From contig JAQCAO010000001.1 of the NCBI GenBank assembly GCA_027731885.1, forward strand, positions 1 through 31,684: a stretch of DNA of 31,684 bases. Reading direction: 5' to 3'. This stretch comes from Actinomycetota bacterium. GTDB taxonomy: Bacteria; Actinomycetota; Actinomycetes; Nanopelagicales; Nanopelagicaceae. Positions 8,006 to 15,940 of this stretch are shown here, one piece after another. The notes under the pieces were generated by a model. It searched no databases and was not told where the DNA came from. It saw only the letters and a program-made list of their open reading frames with translations. A program made the translations under genes and the position numbers. How positions within the stretch are numbered: the stretch's first letter is position 1; every line of letters begins with the position of its first letter.

Positions 8006-8011
8006 TATTCT
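8006..8011 (+). promoter_or_regulatory. Possible -10 box of the NlpC/P60 gene
   Basis: TATTCT lies 26 nt before the ATG at 8038 in the 74-base gap after the exporter. A run of five or six G (8026-8031) six bases before the ATG could act as a ribosome binding site. There is no good -35 box, so this is a weak call. Confidence 0.3.
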
Positions 8012-8037
8012 GAGGGCTTACCTGTTGGGGGTTTTTT

Positions 8038-9243
8038 ATGTTGATTCGCGGTAAGGCAGTAGCGCTGGCTGTGATCTTTGGCTTAACGCTAACGATTACG
8101 CCTGCAATTGCGGCGACTCCAAAACCTACTCTGGCGCAAATCAAAGCTGCTAAGAAAGCAGAAGCCGCTAAAAAGAAGGCGGCCGAAGCAGCCGCCAAGA
8201 AATTAGCGGCAGCGAATCAAAGGCTTGGCACATTAACTGCTAAAGCAAATGCAGCCCAAGCGCTATATGTAAAAGCAAAGAATGAGCTAGCGATTGCAAC
8301 CACTGCTGCAAATGCCGCTGCCGAGTATGCCCGCGAAACCCAACAAGCCGTTTCACAGGCCCATCGCGTAATCGGAAAGATGGCCGCAAGTGCCTACATA
8401 ATGGGAGGCTCACTGACAGAGATTGAACCGCTGCTTAGTGCAAATGGCCCACAAGATTTAATTGATCAAATCTCGACTTTAGATAAATTAGGAATACAAA
8501 ATACGATGGCGCTTGAGCGATACAAAGCAGCCGAAATTATTGCTCGTGATGCAAAAGTTAAAGCCGATGAAGCAAAAATTGTGCAAGAAACGGCAACAAC
8601 TAAAGTCGCAGTTGCAAAGAAAATTGCAGACGATGCGCGATCTCTGCAGCAAAAAGAAGTTGATAAGTTGCAAGATATCCAAGATAAGTTGGCGCGCGAA
8701 CTTGCAAGTGCGAAGCGAGTTCGCATCACCCTCGAACAACAACGCGCGCTAGCGTTACTTGAAGAAAGTCGGGCTAATACTGCGGCTACTACAGGTGGTC
8801 AAAAAAAGGTATGGCCGGATCTGGGATTCAAAGGGCGCACAACAATCCGAACAACTGAAGCACAGCGTGCGACAGCAGTGGCATTTGCAAAGAAACAGGT
8901 ATTAGCGCGTAAGCCGTATGTTTGGGGCTCAGAAGGACCAAATGCATTTGACTGTTCCGGTTTGGTTTATGCCGCATACAGATCTGCAGGTTTAGGTTGG
9001 CCAAATTGGGATCGCCTTAACTCCTCACTTTATGCGGGTTACACCAAGCATGTTTCGCTAAATAAACTTGTTCCCGGCGATCTGCTCTTTTATTCATATA
9101 AAGGAACTATTTCATCGATCCACCACATTACGATTTATGCAGGTAACGGAATGATGTGGGAAGCCAACTCAAAAGCAAAAGGGTTGCTCTACTCCAATAT
9201 CTATAGCATCAAGGGGCTTATGCCATTCGGTGGTCGGGTCTAG
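8038..9243 (+). CDS. Secreted NlpC/P60 peptidoglycan endopeptidase with coiled-coil N-terminus
   Basis: Cuts stem peptides of peptidoglycan outside the cell, probably at septum separation. Order of parts: signal peptide (1-26, ending ITPAIAA); a lysine/alanine-rich coiled coil from about 30 to 245 with two helical arms (RipA/PcsB-like); a linker; and a C-terminal NlpC/P60 domain from about 275. Catalytic residues are Cys306 in NAFDCSGLVYAAY and a histidine in SSIHHITIYAGNG (His362 or His363); the third, usually His/Asn/Gln, may be in WEANSK. PGDLLFY is also family-typical. The coiled coil is a known way to hold such enzymes inactive until an FtsEX-like partner acts, though that partner is not in this window. 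Its TAG stop doubles as the first bases of the tilS -10 box. It stands where dacB is found in many relatives, upstream of tilS. Confidence 0.92.
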   Translation: MLIRGKAVALAVIFGLTLTITPAIAATPKPTLAQIKAAKKAEAAKKKAAEAAAKKLAAANQRLGTLTAKANAAQALYVKAKNELAIATTAANAAAEYARETQQAVSQAHRVIGKMAASAYIMGGSLTEIEPLLSANGPQDLIDQISTLDKLGIQNTMALERYKAAEIIARDAKVKADEAKIVQETATTKVAVAKKIADDARSLQQKEVDKLQDIQDKLARELASAKRVRITLEQQRALALLEESRANTAATTGGQKKVWPDLGFKGRTTIRTTEAQRATAVAFAKKQVLARKPYVWGSEGPNAFDCSGLVYAAYRSAGLGWPNWDRLNSSLYAGYTKHVSLNKLVPGDLLFYSYKGTISSIHHITIYAGNGMMWEANSKAKGLLYSNIYSIKGLMPFGGRV

Positions 9244-9246
9244 AGT
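9241..9246 (+). promoter_or_regulatory. -10 box, leaderless promoter of tilS
   Basis: TAGAGT overlapping the stop codon of the NlpC/P60 gene, followed by 6 nt and then ATG at 9253. It would drive tilS and probably the hpt-ftsH-fol genes beyond. Confidence 0.6.
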
Positions 9247-9252
9247 TAGACC

Positions 9253-10215
9253 ATGACTTCGGCACTGCTTGATCTTCGTAACGCAGTTCGCCCATTTCTT
9301 GAGAATTTAACCGCGGGAGATTCTGTCGTAGTAGCAGTTTCAGGTGGCGCAGATTCGCTCGCACTGGCATATGCATTGGCTAAAGAAGCGCCACCACTTG
9401 CAATCACCTTAATCGCGGTCACTATTGATCATCAATTGCAAAGTGGTTCGGGTGAGCAAGCTGAAAAAGTTCAGAAAGAATTAAAAGAGATGGGTTATCA
9501 AGAAGTAATCATTGAAAAAGTCTCAGTTGTAGAAAATTCTGGGCTAGAAGCCGATGCCCGCACTGCCAGATATGCGGCGCTAGATGCGATCTCACATGCA
9601 TACGGAGCGACACAAATTTTCTTAGGACATACACGAGACGATCAAGCTGAGACAGTGCTCCTTGGTTTAGCGCGCGGATCAGGCACTCGATCTTTATCTG
9701 GTATGGCAGTTGTTAATGGAAAGTACGCCCGCCCATTTTTACAGCTAACTAGAACGCAAACAGTCGCAGCCTGTGCAGAAGCAGAATTAACTTCTTGGAA
9801 CGATCCACATAATTTAAATGAGAAATTTTCTAGAGTACGTGTGCGCAATAAAGTGATGCCGGTTTTGGAAGAAGAGATCGGTCCCGGTATTGCTGCTGCT
9901 CTGGCACGAAGTGCGGCGATTTTGCGTGACGATGCTGATGCTTTAGATGAGATGGCGCAGGCGGTTATCTCGCGAGTTGATTTAAGCGACTTAGATTGCG
10001 CCGCCTTGGCTGAGCTACCTCGGGCCATCCGCTCTCGCGTACTTCGAGCGGCGATCTACGCTGCAGGGGCGCCCAGCGGCTCCGTGAGCGCAGAGCACCT
10101 CTCCGCCTTAGAGGCGCTGGTCACTTCTTGGCGCGGCCAAGGCGAGGCGAGCCTGCCGGGTGGTGTGAAGGTTGCCCGGATTTCGGGCAGACTTTCGCTC
10201 TTAGCCCGCCCATAA
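9253..10215 (+). CDS. tilS: tRNA(Ile)-lysidine synthetase
   Basis: Converts the wobble cytidine of tRNA-Ile2 (anticodon CAU) to lysidine with ATP and lysine, so that AUA is read as isoleucine; essential in most bacteria. The PP-loop ATPase motif SGGADS is at residues 30-35, followed by the conserved TIDHQLQSGSGEQA, GLEADARTARYAAL, LGHTRDDQAETVL and SRVRVRNKVMPVLEE. At 320 residues it is the short actinobacterial form without the full C-terminal domain of the E. coli enzyme. The ATG is fixed by a -10 box 6 nt upstream. The last 60 codons are strikingly GC-rich (about 68 % by hand count over 10021-10200), unlike the rest of the gene. hpt follows 37 bases later. Confidence 0.93.
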   Translation: MTSALLDLRNAVRPFLENLTAGDSVVVAVSGGADSLALAYALAKEAPPLAITLIAVTIDHQLQSGSGEQAEKVQKELKEMGYQEVIIEKVSVVENSGLEADARTARYAALDAISHAYGATQIFLGHTRDDQAETVLLGLARGSGTRSLSGMAVVNGKYARPFLQLTRTQTVAACAEAELTSWNDPHNLNEKFSRVRVRNKVMPVLEEEIGPGIAAALARSAAILRDDADALDEMAQAVISRVDLSDLDCAALAELPRAIRSRVLRAAIYAAGAPSGSVSAEHLSALEALVTSWRGQGEASLPGGVKVARISGRLSLLARP

Positions 10216-10252
10216 ATCTCCCCAAGAGATTAGATATTAAAGGAGTCCTTAA

Positions 10253-10804
10253 GTGGATCTAGCTGCTGTCGGCACCGATGTTGAACGCGTAATTGTTACT
10301 CAAGAAGAATTGCAATCTAAAGTTGCAGAACTTGCTGCGCGCGTTGATGCTGATTACAAAGATCGTGACTTACTTCTGGTCGGCGTGCTCAAAGGCGCGA
10401 TTATGGCCATGGCAGATTTAACTCGCGCGATGCAGCGTCATATAGATATGGATTGGATGGCAGTTTCTTCTTATGGTTCTGGAACAAAGTCAAGTGGCGT
10501 TGTTCGAATTCTGAAAGATTTAGATCGCGATATCACTGGTCGAAATATTTTAATTGTAGAAGATATTGTCGATTCCGGTTTAACGCTTTCTTGGTTGCGC
10601 GCAAACTTAATGTCTCGCGGCGCCGCTTCCGTGGAGATTCTGGCAATTCTACGTAAACCTGAAGCAGCAAAGGTTGAAGTCGCTTGTAAATATGTAGGTT
10701 TTGATATTCCACCAGACTTTGTAGTTGGTTACGGATTAGATTTTAATGAAAAGTATCGCAATCTCCCATTCGTCGGTGTGCTGGCAAAGCACATTTATTC
10801 GTAA
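10253..10804 (+). CDS. hpt: Hypoxanthine(-guanine) phosphoribosyltransferase
   Basis: Salvages hypoxanthine and guanine to IMP and GMP using PRPP; cytoplasmic. The PRPP-binding motif ILIVEDIVDSGLTL spans about residues 99-112 with the acidic pair Glu103-Asp104. The flexible-loop SYGSGTKSSG (73-82) and the purine-contacting FVVGYGLDFNEKYRNLP near the C-terminus are also present. The 183-residue length is normal. The GTG start follows a good ribosome binding site, AAAGGAG with GGAG at 10242-10245, 7 nt away; this same AAAGGAGT leader recurs before clpC. It sits between tilS and ftsH, the usual actinobacterial and Firmicutes order, so co-transcription is likely. The gap to ftsH is 17 bases. Confidence 0.94.
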   Translation: MDLAAVGTDVERVIVTQEELQSKVAELAARVDADYKDRDLLLVGVLKGAIMAMADLTRAMQRHIDMDWMAVSSYGSGTKSSGVVRILKDLDRDITGRNILIVEDIVDSGLTLSWLRANLMSRGAASVEILAILRKPEAAKVEVACKYVGFDIPPDFVVGYGLDFNEKYRNLPFVGVLAKHIYS

Positions 10805-10821
10805 GGGATGAGAATTTAAAA

Positions 10822-12885
10822 ATGGAGAAAAAAATCCCCCTGAAGAAGAGCCCAGTTGTAAAGAATATAAAGAGCAAGAAGCCAGCCAGGAAAGCTCCGA
10901 CAACTCGCACAGGACGCATCATCCGCGGACCACTCTTCTGGATCGTGATCGCGATTCTTGGAGTATCTATTTTTGGTCAGATATCTAGCGTCGGAAATCG
11001 TTATACCGAGATTGGCACATCAGAAGCGCTCGATGCGATCGCCCAATCGAAAGTTGAATCTGCTCTCATCATTGATAGGTCACAGAAGCTGCAATTAATT
11101 TTGAAACCTGGGGAGTTGATTAATGGCTCAGGCAAAGTCGAATCGTCTTATGTAGCCCGCCAAGAGCCAACTATTGTGGATTCCTTGACAGGAAATCCGC
11201 CTCCAAAAGGCTGGAATGTTAACGTTGCAAAGCAATCGCTCTTTATCTCTTTCTTATTTTCAATCTTTCCAATTCTTTTAATTGGATTCTTATTCTTCTT
11301 CTTGATGAGCAACGCCCAAGGTGGCAATAAAGTATTTTCCTTTGGAAAATCAAGAGCGAAACTGCAAGATGTTGATGTTCCACAAAATACCTTTGCAGAT
11401 GTTGCCGGCGCTGATGAAGCGATTGCAGAGCTGGAAGAGATCAAGGATTTTCTGGCAAATCCGTCTAAGTACGCTTTACTTGGCGCCAAGATTCCAAAGG
11501 GAGTCCTCTTATATGGCCCTCCCGGAACGGGCAAGACTTTGTTAGCGCGCGCCGTTGCTGGTGAAGCGAAAGTTCCTTTTTATTCCATCTCTGGATCAGA
11601 TTTCGTCGAAATGTTTGTCGGTGTAGGTGCTGCTCGAGTACGTGATTTATTTGCTCAGGCGAAGTCGAATGCACCAGCGATTGTTTTCGTAGATGAAATA
11701 GATGCCGTTGGTCGCCAGCGTGGCGCAGGTATGGGTGGTGGACACGACGAACGTGAACAGACGCTCAATCAGTTACTAGTTGAGATGGATGGTTTTGAAT
11801 CTGCTGGACAAGTAATACTTATTGCAGCAACCAACCGTCCAGATGTTTTGGATCCGGCTTTATTGCGCCCGGGTAGATTTGATCGCCAGATCGCCGTCGA
11901 TCGCCCAGATCTAAAGGGACGAGAAGAAATTCTTAAAGTTCATGCGAAGACTAAGCCGCTATCGGATGAGGTTGAACTATTAACTTATGCCCGTCGCACA
12001 CCAGGATTTACCGGTGCTGATCTTGCCAATGTTTTAAATGAAGCAGCGCTATTAGCGGCTCGGGAAGAGAAGAAGGTCATCTCTAACTCGCAAATTGATG
12101 AAGCGATTGATCGAGTTATGGCTGGGCCACAACGTAAATCTCGGATTATGTCTGATGATGAACGTCGCGTAACCGCGTATCACGAAGCCGGTCACGCGCT
12201 AGTTGCGCATGCGCTTCCGCATACAGATCCAGTACATAAAGTAACGATCATGCCGCGTGGTCGCGCACTTGGTTACACAATGGTTCTGCCAGATGAAGAT
12301 AAGTATTCAACAACTCGTAATCAATTATTAGATCAATTGGCATATTCACTTGGTGGCCGCGCTGCGGAAGAACTTATCTTCCACGATCCATCAACGGGTG
12401 CTTCAAATGACATTGAAAAAGCAACAGCGCTTGCCCGTGCAATGGTTACGCAATATGGAATGACTGAAGCGATCGGCGCCATCAAGTTAGGTTCTGATGC
12501 ATCCCAGCCATTTATGGGACGCGATTATGGCCATCAACGTGATTACTCAGAAAGCGTTGCAGCGAAAGTCGATTTCGAGATCCGTAATTTAATTGAGACC
12601 GCACATCAAGAAGCATTTGATATTTTGGTGGAAAACCGCGGAATTTTAGATGCCATGGTTCTGCAGTTACTTGAGAAAGAGACACTCAATAAAGAGGAGA
12701 TTTCCGCCGTATTTGCCAAGGTAAGTTCTTGGCCGCGCCGTCCAGCATGGACTGGCTCATCCACACGCACCCCTTCACAACAACCACCGGTTGCAGTACC
12801 TGAGCGGTTGATTGTTCAACCAGCTGCAGATAAAAAATCTTCACGCGTTAAGAAGAGTGCAAATAAGGAAACGACTAAAGAGTGA
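10822..12885 (+). CDS. ftsH: ATP-dependent zinc metalloprotease FtsH
   Basis: Membrane-anchored AAA+ protease that extracts and degrades misfolded membrane proteins and short-lived regulators. Domains: a basic cytoplasmic N-terminus ([11 protein letters not shown]) ahead of the first membrane helix (about 37-55), an extracytoplasmic part, a second helix (about 139-163), an AAA module with Walker A GPPGTGKT (232-239), Walker B IVFVDEID (287-294) and the second region of homology [20 protein letters not shown] (336-355), then the M41 protease with HEAGH (454-458) and a third zinc-ligand candidate Asp530 in [10 protein letters not shown]. At 687 residues it is a full-length enzyme, including a lysine-rich tail. 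The start codon follows a weak purine stretch. The end overlaps the folE start by 4 bases (GTGA). Confidence 0.96.
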   Translation: MEKKIPLKKSPVVKNIKSKKPARKAPTTRTGRIIRGPLFWIVIAILGVSIFGQISSVGNRYTEIGTSEALDAIAQSKVESALIIDRSQKLQLILKPGELINGSGKVESSYVARQEPTIVDSLTGNPPPKGWNVNVAKQSLFISFLFSIFPILLIGFLFFFLMSNAQGGNKVFSFGKSRAKLQDVDVPQNTFADVAGADEAIAELEEIKDFLANPSKYALLGAKIPKGVLLYGPPGTGKTLLARAVAGEAKVPFYSISGSDFVEMFVGVGAARVRDLFAQAKSNAPAIVFVDEIDAVGRQRGAGMGGGHDEREQTLNQLLVEMDGFESAGQVILIAATNRPDVLDPALLRPGRFDRQIAVDRPDLKGREEILKVHAKTKPLSDEVELLTYARRTPGFTGADLANVLNEAALLAAREEKKVISNSQIDEAIDRVMAGPQRKSRIMSDDERRVTAYHEAGHALVAHALPHTDPVHKVTIMPRGRALGYTMVLPDEDKYSTTRNQLLDQLAYSLGGRAAEELIFHDPSTGASNDIEKATALARAMVTQYGMTEAIGAIKLGSDASQPFMGRDYGHQRDYSESVAAKVDFEIRNLIETAHQEAFDILVENRGILDAMVLQLLEKETLNKEEISAVFAKVSSWPRRPAWTGSSTRTPSQQPPVAVPERLIVQPAADKKSSRVKKSANKETTKE

Positions 12886-13493
12886 GTGATGTAAGCGCTG
12901 TTTCAATGGGGCCTGATGCCGGTCGTGCACTGCATCCATATGATGAAGCGCGTGCGACCGCTGCGGTTCGCGAACTTCTAATTGCTTTAGGTGAAGATCC
13001 TGACCGCGAAGGCTTAAAAGAAACTCCAGCGCGCGTTGCTAGAGCATTTAAAGAGAATTTTGAAGGACTATGGAAATCTCCAGAGGAAGTTTTGACAACA
13101 ACATTTGATATTGGCCACGAAGAGTTGGTAATCATTCGTGATATTGAAGTCTTCTCGCATTGCGAACATCATCTAACTCCCTTTCATGGAGTCGCTCACG
13201 TGGGCTATATCCCACGAGGAAAGATCACCGGTTTATCTAAAGTTGCGCGCTTAGTCGATCTCTTTGCGCGTCGCCCACAAGTGCAAGAGCGTTTAACCAC
13301 TCAGATCGCTGATGCAATGGTGAAAATTCTTGATCCGATGGGCGTAATTGTGATTATTGATTGTGAGCATTTATGTATGTCAATGAGAGGCGTTCGAAAG
13401 TCTCAGGCGCGCACAACTACCAGCGCCGTTCGAGGTGTTTTACGTGATCCCGCAACACGTGCAGAAGCAATCAGTTTAATTACTAAAAGCTAA
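12882..13493 (+). CDS. folE: GTP cyclohydrolase I
   Basis: Converts GTP to 7,8-dihydroneopterin triphosphate, the first step of folate synthesis, as a homodecamer in the cytoplasm. The zinc ligands are visible as Cys94 and His97 in [13 protein letters not shown] and Cys165 in [23 protein letters not shown] (45-56) and the substrate-binding [20 protein letters not shown] are family-typical. The 203-residue length is normal. The GTG at 12882 overlaps the ftsH stop by 4 bases, so translation is probably coupled; an internal ATG at codon 9 is a less likely start. It is the first of four folate genes in pathway-related order (folE, folP, folB, folK), the arrangement known from mycobacteria and streptomycetes. 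Confidence 0.95.
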   Translation: MSDVSAVSMGPDAGRALHPYDEARATAAVRELLIALGEDPDREGLKETPARVARAFKENFEGLWKSPEEVLTTTFDIGHEELVIIRDIEVFSHCEHHLTPFHGVAHVGYIPRGKITGLSKVARLVDLFARRPQVQERLTTQIADAMVKILDPMGVIVIIDCEHLCMSMRGVRKSQARTTTSAVRGVLRDPATRAEAISLITKS

Positions 13494-13510
13494 TTAATTT
13501 AGGTACTGCA

Positions 13511-14272
13511 ATGAAGATTATGGGCATTTTAAATGTAACGCCTGATTCATTTGCCGATGGAGGCAGGCACGACACATACGAGAAAGCGGTTGCTCGTGGC
13601 CTAGAAATGATCTCCGAGGGCGTAGACATTATTGATATTGGAGGCGAGTCCACCCGACCAGGTGCGGCACGAGTATCTGCGGCTGAAGAACAAGCTCGCG
13701 TTATTCCTGTTATTGAAAAATTAGCGCAGACCGGGGTTCCAATAAGTATCGACACCATGCGAGCAGAGACAGCAGAGTTAGCTATTACCGCTGGTGCCAG
13801 CGTTGTTAATGATGTGAGCGGTGGATTAGCTGATGATTTAATGTTTGAAACAGTGGCAGAAATGGGTTGTCCTTATATCTTGATGCATTGGCGGGGCCAC
13901 TCCAAAGATATGGATGCCAGGGCGACTTATCGCGATGTAGTGGCAGAAGTAATTGCTGAGTTAACGATTCAGATAGATGCAGCGCTTAAAAGTGGAATTG
14001 CAAAGAGTAATTTGATTATCGACCCAGGTTTAGGCTTTGCCAAAGATGCTGCACAGAATTGGGAGATTTTAAATCGCATTGAAGAAATTACCGATTTAGG
14101 TTTTCCTGTTTTAATCGGTGGGTCACGTAAGCGCTTCCTTGGTGGTGAAACCCCTGATGAGCGCGAAAAAGCGACTATTGAACTGACCAAGTCTCTGCTT
14201 GCCAAAAAGATTTGGGGGGTTAGAGTTCATAGCGTGAGTCCACATAAGAATTTGGTATTGGCCAATGGCTGA
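13511..14272 (+). CDS. folP: Dihydropteroate synthase
   Basis: Joins 6-hydroxymethyl-dihydropterin diphosphate with p-aminobenzoate to give dihydropteroate; the target of sulfonamides. The TIM-barrel signatures are both present: MGILNVTPDSFADGG at the N-terminus and IDIGGESTRPGA (about 40-51), plus SIDTMRAETAELA, VNDVSGG, DPGLGFAKD and the C-terminal RVHSVSPHK. The 253-residue length is slightly short but complete. Only a weak AGG lies before the ATG, 17 bases after folE, and the gene is expected to be read from the upstream operon. Its end overlaps folB by 8 bases, which argues for coupled translation. No second folP copy (the folP2 type seen in mycobacteria) is in the window. Confidence 0.95.
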   Translation: MKIMGILNVTPDSFADGGRHDTYEKAVARGLEMISEGVDIIDIGGESTRPGAARVSAAEEQARVIPVIEKLAQTGVPISIDTMRAETAELAITAGASVVNDVSGGLADDLMFETVAEMGCPYILMHWRGHSKDMDARATYRDVVAEVIAELTIQIDAALKSGIAKSNLIIDPGLGFAKDAAQNWEILNRIEEITDLGFPVLIGGSRKRFLGGETPDEREKATIELTKSLLAKKIWGVRVHSVSPHKNLVLANG

Positions 14273-14621
14273 TCTAATCGAGATTAAAGCGATTCATTCA
14301 TATGGCTACCACGGAGTCCTTGAGGCAGAGAAAATTGCGGGACAAGATTTTTATGTAGATGTCTCACTCGAACTTGATTTAACTCGTGCCAGCGTTACCG
14401 ATGACGTATCTGACACAATTAACTATGCAGCAATCACTGATTTGGTAATTGAAGAAGTAACCGGTGATCGAGTAGCGCTAATCGAGAAATTGGCAGGGCG
14501 AATTGCGGATCGAATCAAAGACACTTATCCGCAGATCGCCTCAGTTGCAGTTACCGTTCATAAGCCACAAGCGCCGGTGAACGCTAAAGTAAAAGATATA
14601 TCGGTAACAATTAATCGATGA
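14265..14621 (+). CDS. folB: Dihydroneopterin aldolase
   Basis: Cleaves 7,8-dihydroneopterin to 6-hydroxymethyl-7,8-dihydropterin and glycolaldehyde. The 118-residue protein has the single T-fold domain of this family: SYGYHGVLEAEKIAGQDF near the N-terminus carries the conserved tyrosine/histidine and glutamate, and VALIEKLAGRIADRI in the second half carries the catalytic lysine. The late VTVHKPQAPV is also typical. It overlaps folP by 8 bases and folK by 4 bases (ATGA), so it is tightly coupled with both pathway neighbours. Length is normal and no oddity is seen. Confidence 0.94.
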   Translation: MADLIEIKAIHSYGYHGVLEAEKIAGQDFYVDVSLELDLTRASVTDDVSDTINYAAITDLVIEEVTGDRVALIEKLAGRIADRIKDTYPQIASVAVTVHKPQAPVNAKVKDISVTINR

Positions 14622-15064
14622 AGGCGGTAATCGCACTCGGCGCTAATATCGGAAACCCGAGAGAACAAATGGATTTAGCGGTAGCAATGTTGCGCGAAGC
14701 CACTGACTTTAAATTGGTTTCAAATTACTACTCGACTAAACCGGTCAGCGATATACCCCAACCAGATTACTTAAATGCAGTTTGTATCGTGGAAAGTGAT
14801 TTACCGGCGCTAGATTTATTGGCGCTCCTGCAAGGTATTGAGAAGACTCTTGGAAGAGAGCGAAACGAAAGATGGGGACCGCGCACCATAGATTTAGATC
14901 TCATCCAATATGGATCTTTACTTAGTTCAGCAGATGAGTTGCAACTTCCTCATCCACACGCGCATGAGCGTCGCTTTGTAATTGAACCTTGGCATGCGAT
15001 AGAACCGGATGCGATCTTGCTGACTTACGGCAAAATATCCGAGATTTTGGCGCAATTGCCGTAA
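14618..15064 (+). CDS. folK: 6-hydroxymethyl-dihydropterin pyrophosphokinase
   Basis: Transfers diphosphate from ATP to 6-hydroxymethyl-dihydropterin, giving the FolP substrate. The signature RWGPRTIDLDLI (85-96) contains the two magnesium-binding aspartates Asp92 and Asp94; GANIGNP at the N-terminus and LPHPHAHERRFVIEPW near the end are also conserved. At 148 residues it is a little shorter than the E. coli enzyme but complete. The ATG overlaps the folB stop. The promoter for panC begins within the last codons of this gene (TTGGCG at 15047), so the folate operon and the panC operon meet here. A DUF3180-type membrane gene and a Rossmann-fold gene, often found between folK and panC in actinobacteria, are absent. 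Confidence 0.94.
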   Translation: MKAVIALGANIGNPREQMDLAVAMLREATDFKLVSNYYSTKPVSDIPQPDYLNAVCIVESDLPALDLLALLQGIEKTLGRERNERWGPRTIDLDLIQYGSLLSSADELQLPHPHAHERRFVIEPWHAIEPDAILLTYGKISEILAQLP

Positions 15065-15075
15065 GGCTCTAAACT
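15047..15075 (+). promoter_or_regulatory. Promoter of the panC-nadB-nadC-coaX operon (-35 and -10)
   Basis: TTGGCG at 15047-15052 and TAAACT at 15070-15075 are separated by exactly 17 bases. This predicts a 5' leader of about 35-40 nt, and the panC ATG has purine-rich AAAGGA and GGAG (15109-15112) just upstream, so this unit uses a conventional leader. Confidence 0.55.
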
Positions 15076-15118
15076 TCTCACTATCACCGCCCGGTACCTG
15101 AAAGGACTGGAGCCCGAT

Positions 15119-15940
15119 ATGAAGATCGTTAACAGCGTCGCTGAACTCGATGACGGCTGCACTTTTGTTCCGACTATGGGCGCTCTGCACGCGGGCCACG
15201 CTTCGCTCTTTACGGCAGCAAGATCACAAAGTGATTTTGTGGTTGCCAGTATCTTTGTCAATCCGCTTCAGTTTGAGAACTCTAAAGATTTAGAGCTATA
15301 TCCCCGCACCCCTGAGCGGGATATTGAAATCGCGAGAGATTCCGGTGCCACTCACCTTTGGCTGCCACAACAGAGTGAGATCTATCCCGATAACTTTACA
15401 AAGAGATTTGCCGGGCCGATAGGGGAAATCTTTGAAGGATCACATCGAGTAGGACACTTTGATGGAGTCGTAACAGTAGTCTCTCGTCTCTTTGATTTGC
15501 TTAGACCAACCAAAGCAATCTTTGGCGAAAAAGATTTTCAGCAGCTTTTTTTGATCAGAAAGTTAGCGAAGTCAAGTTATAAGGATCTGGAGATAATTGC
15601 TGCGCCTACTGTTCGAGAGAGCGATGGGCTGGCGCTCTCTTCAAGAAATATCAGGCTGAATAAGACTGATCGTGAAGCTGCAACGGTAATTTTTAAAGCT
15701 TTAGTTGCGGCAAAAAATAGTCAGACTTTGGAAGAAGCGCGACGGGTGATTTTTGAGATTTCATCACAGGAGCCGCTATTCAAATTGGATTATGCCGAAA
15801 TTATTAATGAAGGCAACTTCGCAATTGCCACCCAATCGACCTTAAAGCAGCGTGCGATCATCGCGGGTTGGCTAAATGGGGTACGTTTGATCGACAATAT
15901 GGAGATGAACCTGTCTAGTGAAACTCCCGGTGCGCGATGA
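15119..15940 (+). CDS. panC: Pantothenate synthetase
   Basis: Condenses pantoate with beta-alanine using ATP to make pantothenate, the precursor of CoA. It is a class-I-tRNA-synthetase-like nucleotidyltransferase: VPTMGALHAGH (17-27) holds the HIGH-type motif, followed by SIFVNPLQF (44-52), HRVGHFDGVVTVVSRLF, FGEKDFQQL and the later ALSSRNIRL (ATP-binding loop). The 273-residue length is normal. A ribosome binding site lies 6 nt before the ATG. The neighbour panD (beta-alanine supply) seen in mycobacteria and panB are absent from the window. It overlaps nadB by 4 bases (ATGA). Confidence 0.95.
   Translation: MKIVNSVAELDDGCTFVPTMGALHAGHASLFTAARSQSDFVVASIFVNPLQFENSKDLELYPRTPERDIEIARDSGATHLWLPQQSEIYPDNFTKRFAGPIGEIFEGSHRVGHFDGVVTVVSRLFDLLRPTKAIFGEKDFQQLFLIRKLAKSSYKDLEIIAAPTVRESDGLALSSRNIRLNKTDREAATVIFKALVAAKNSQTLEEARRVIFEISSQEPLFKLDYAEIINEGNFAIATQSTLKQRAIIAGWLNGVRLIDNMEMNLSSETPGAR

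Noticed and set aside
7964..8037. c-di-AMP (ydaO) riboswitch before the NlpC/P60 gene, as known from some actinobacteria
   Set aside because: The gap is only 74 bases and lacks the conserved multi-stem structure; the G-run before the ATG is better read as a weak ribosome binding site.
12875..13135. Antisense ORFs over folE, folP, tilS and other genes
   Set aside because: They lie entirely within well-recognised conserved genes, have shadow-like compositions rich in Ser, Arg and Ala, and no initiation signals.
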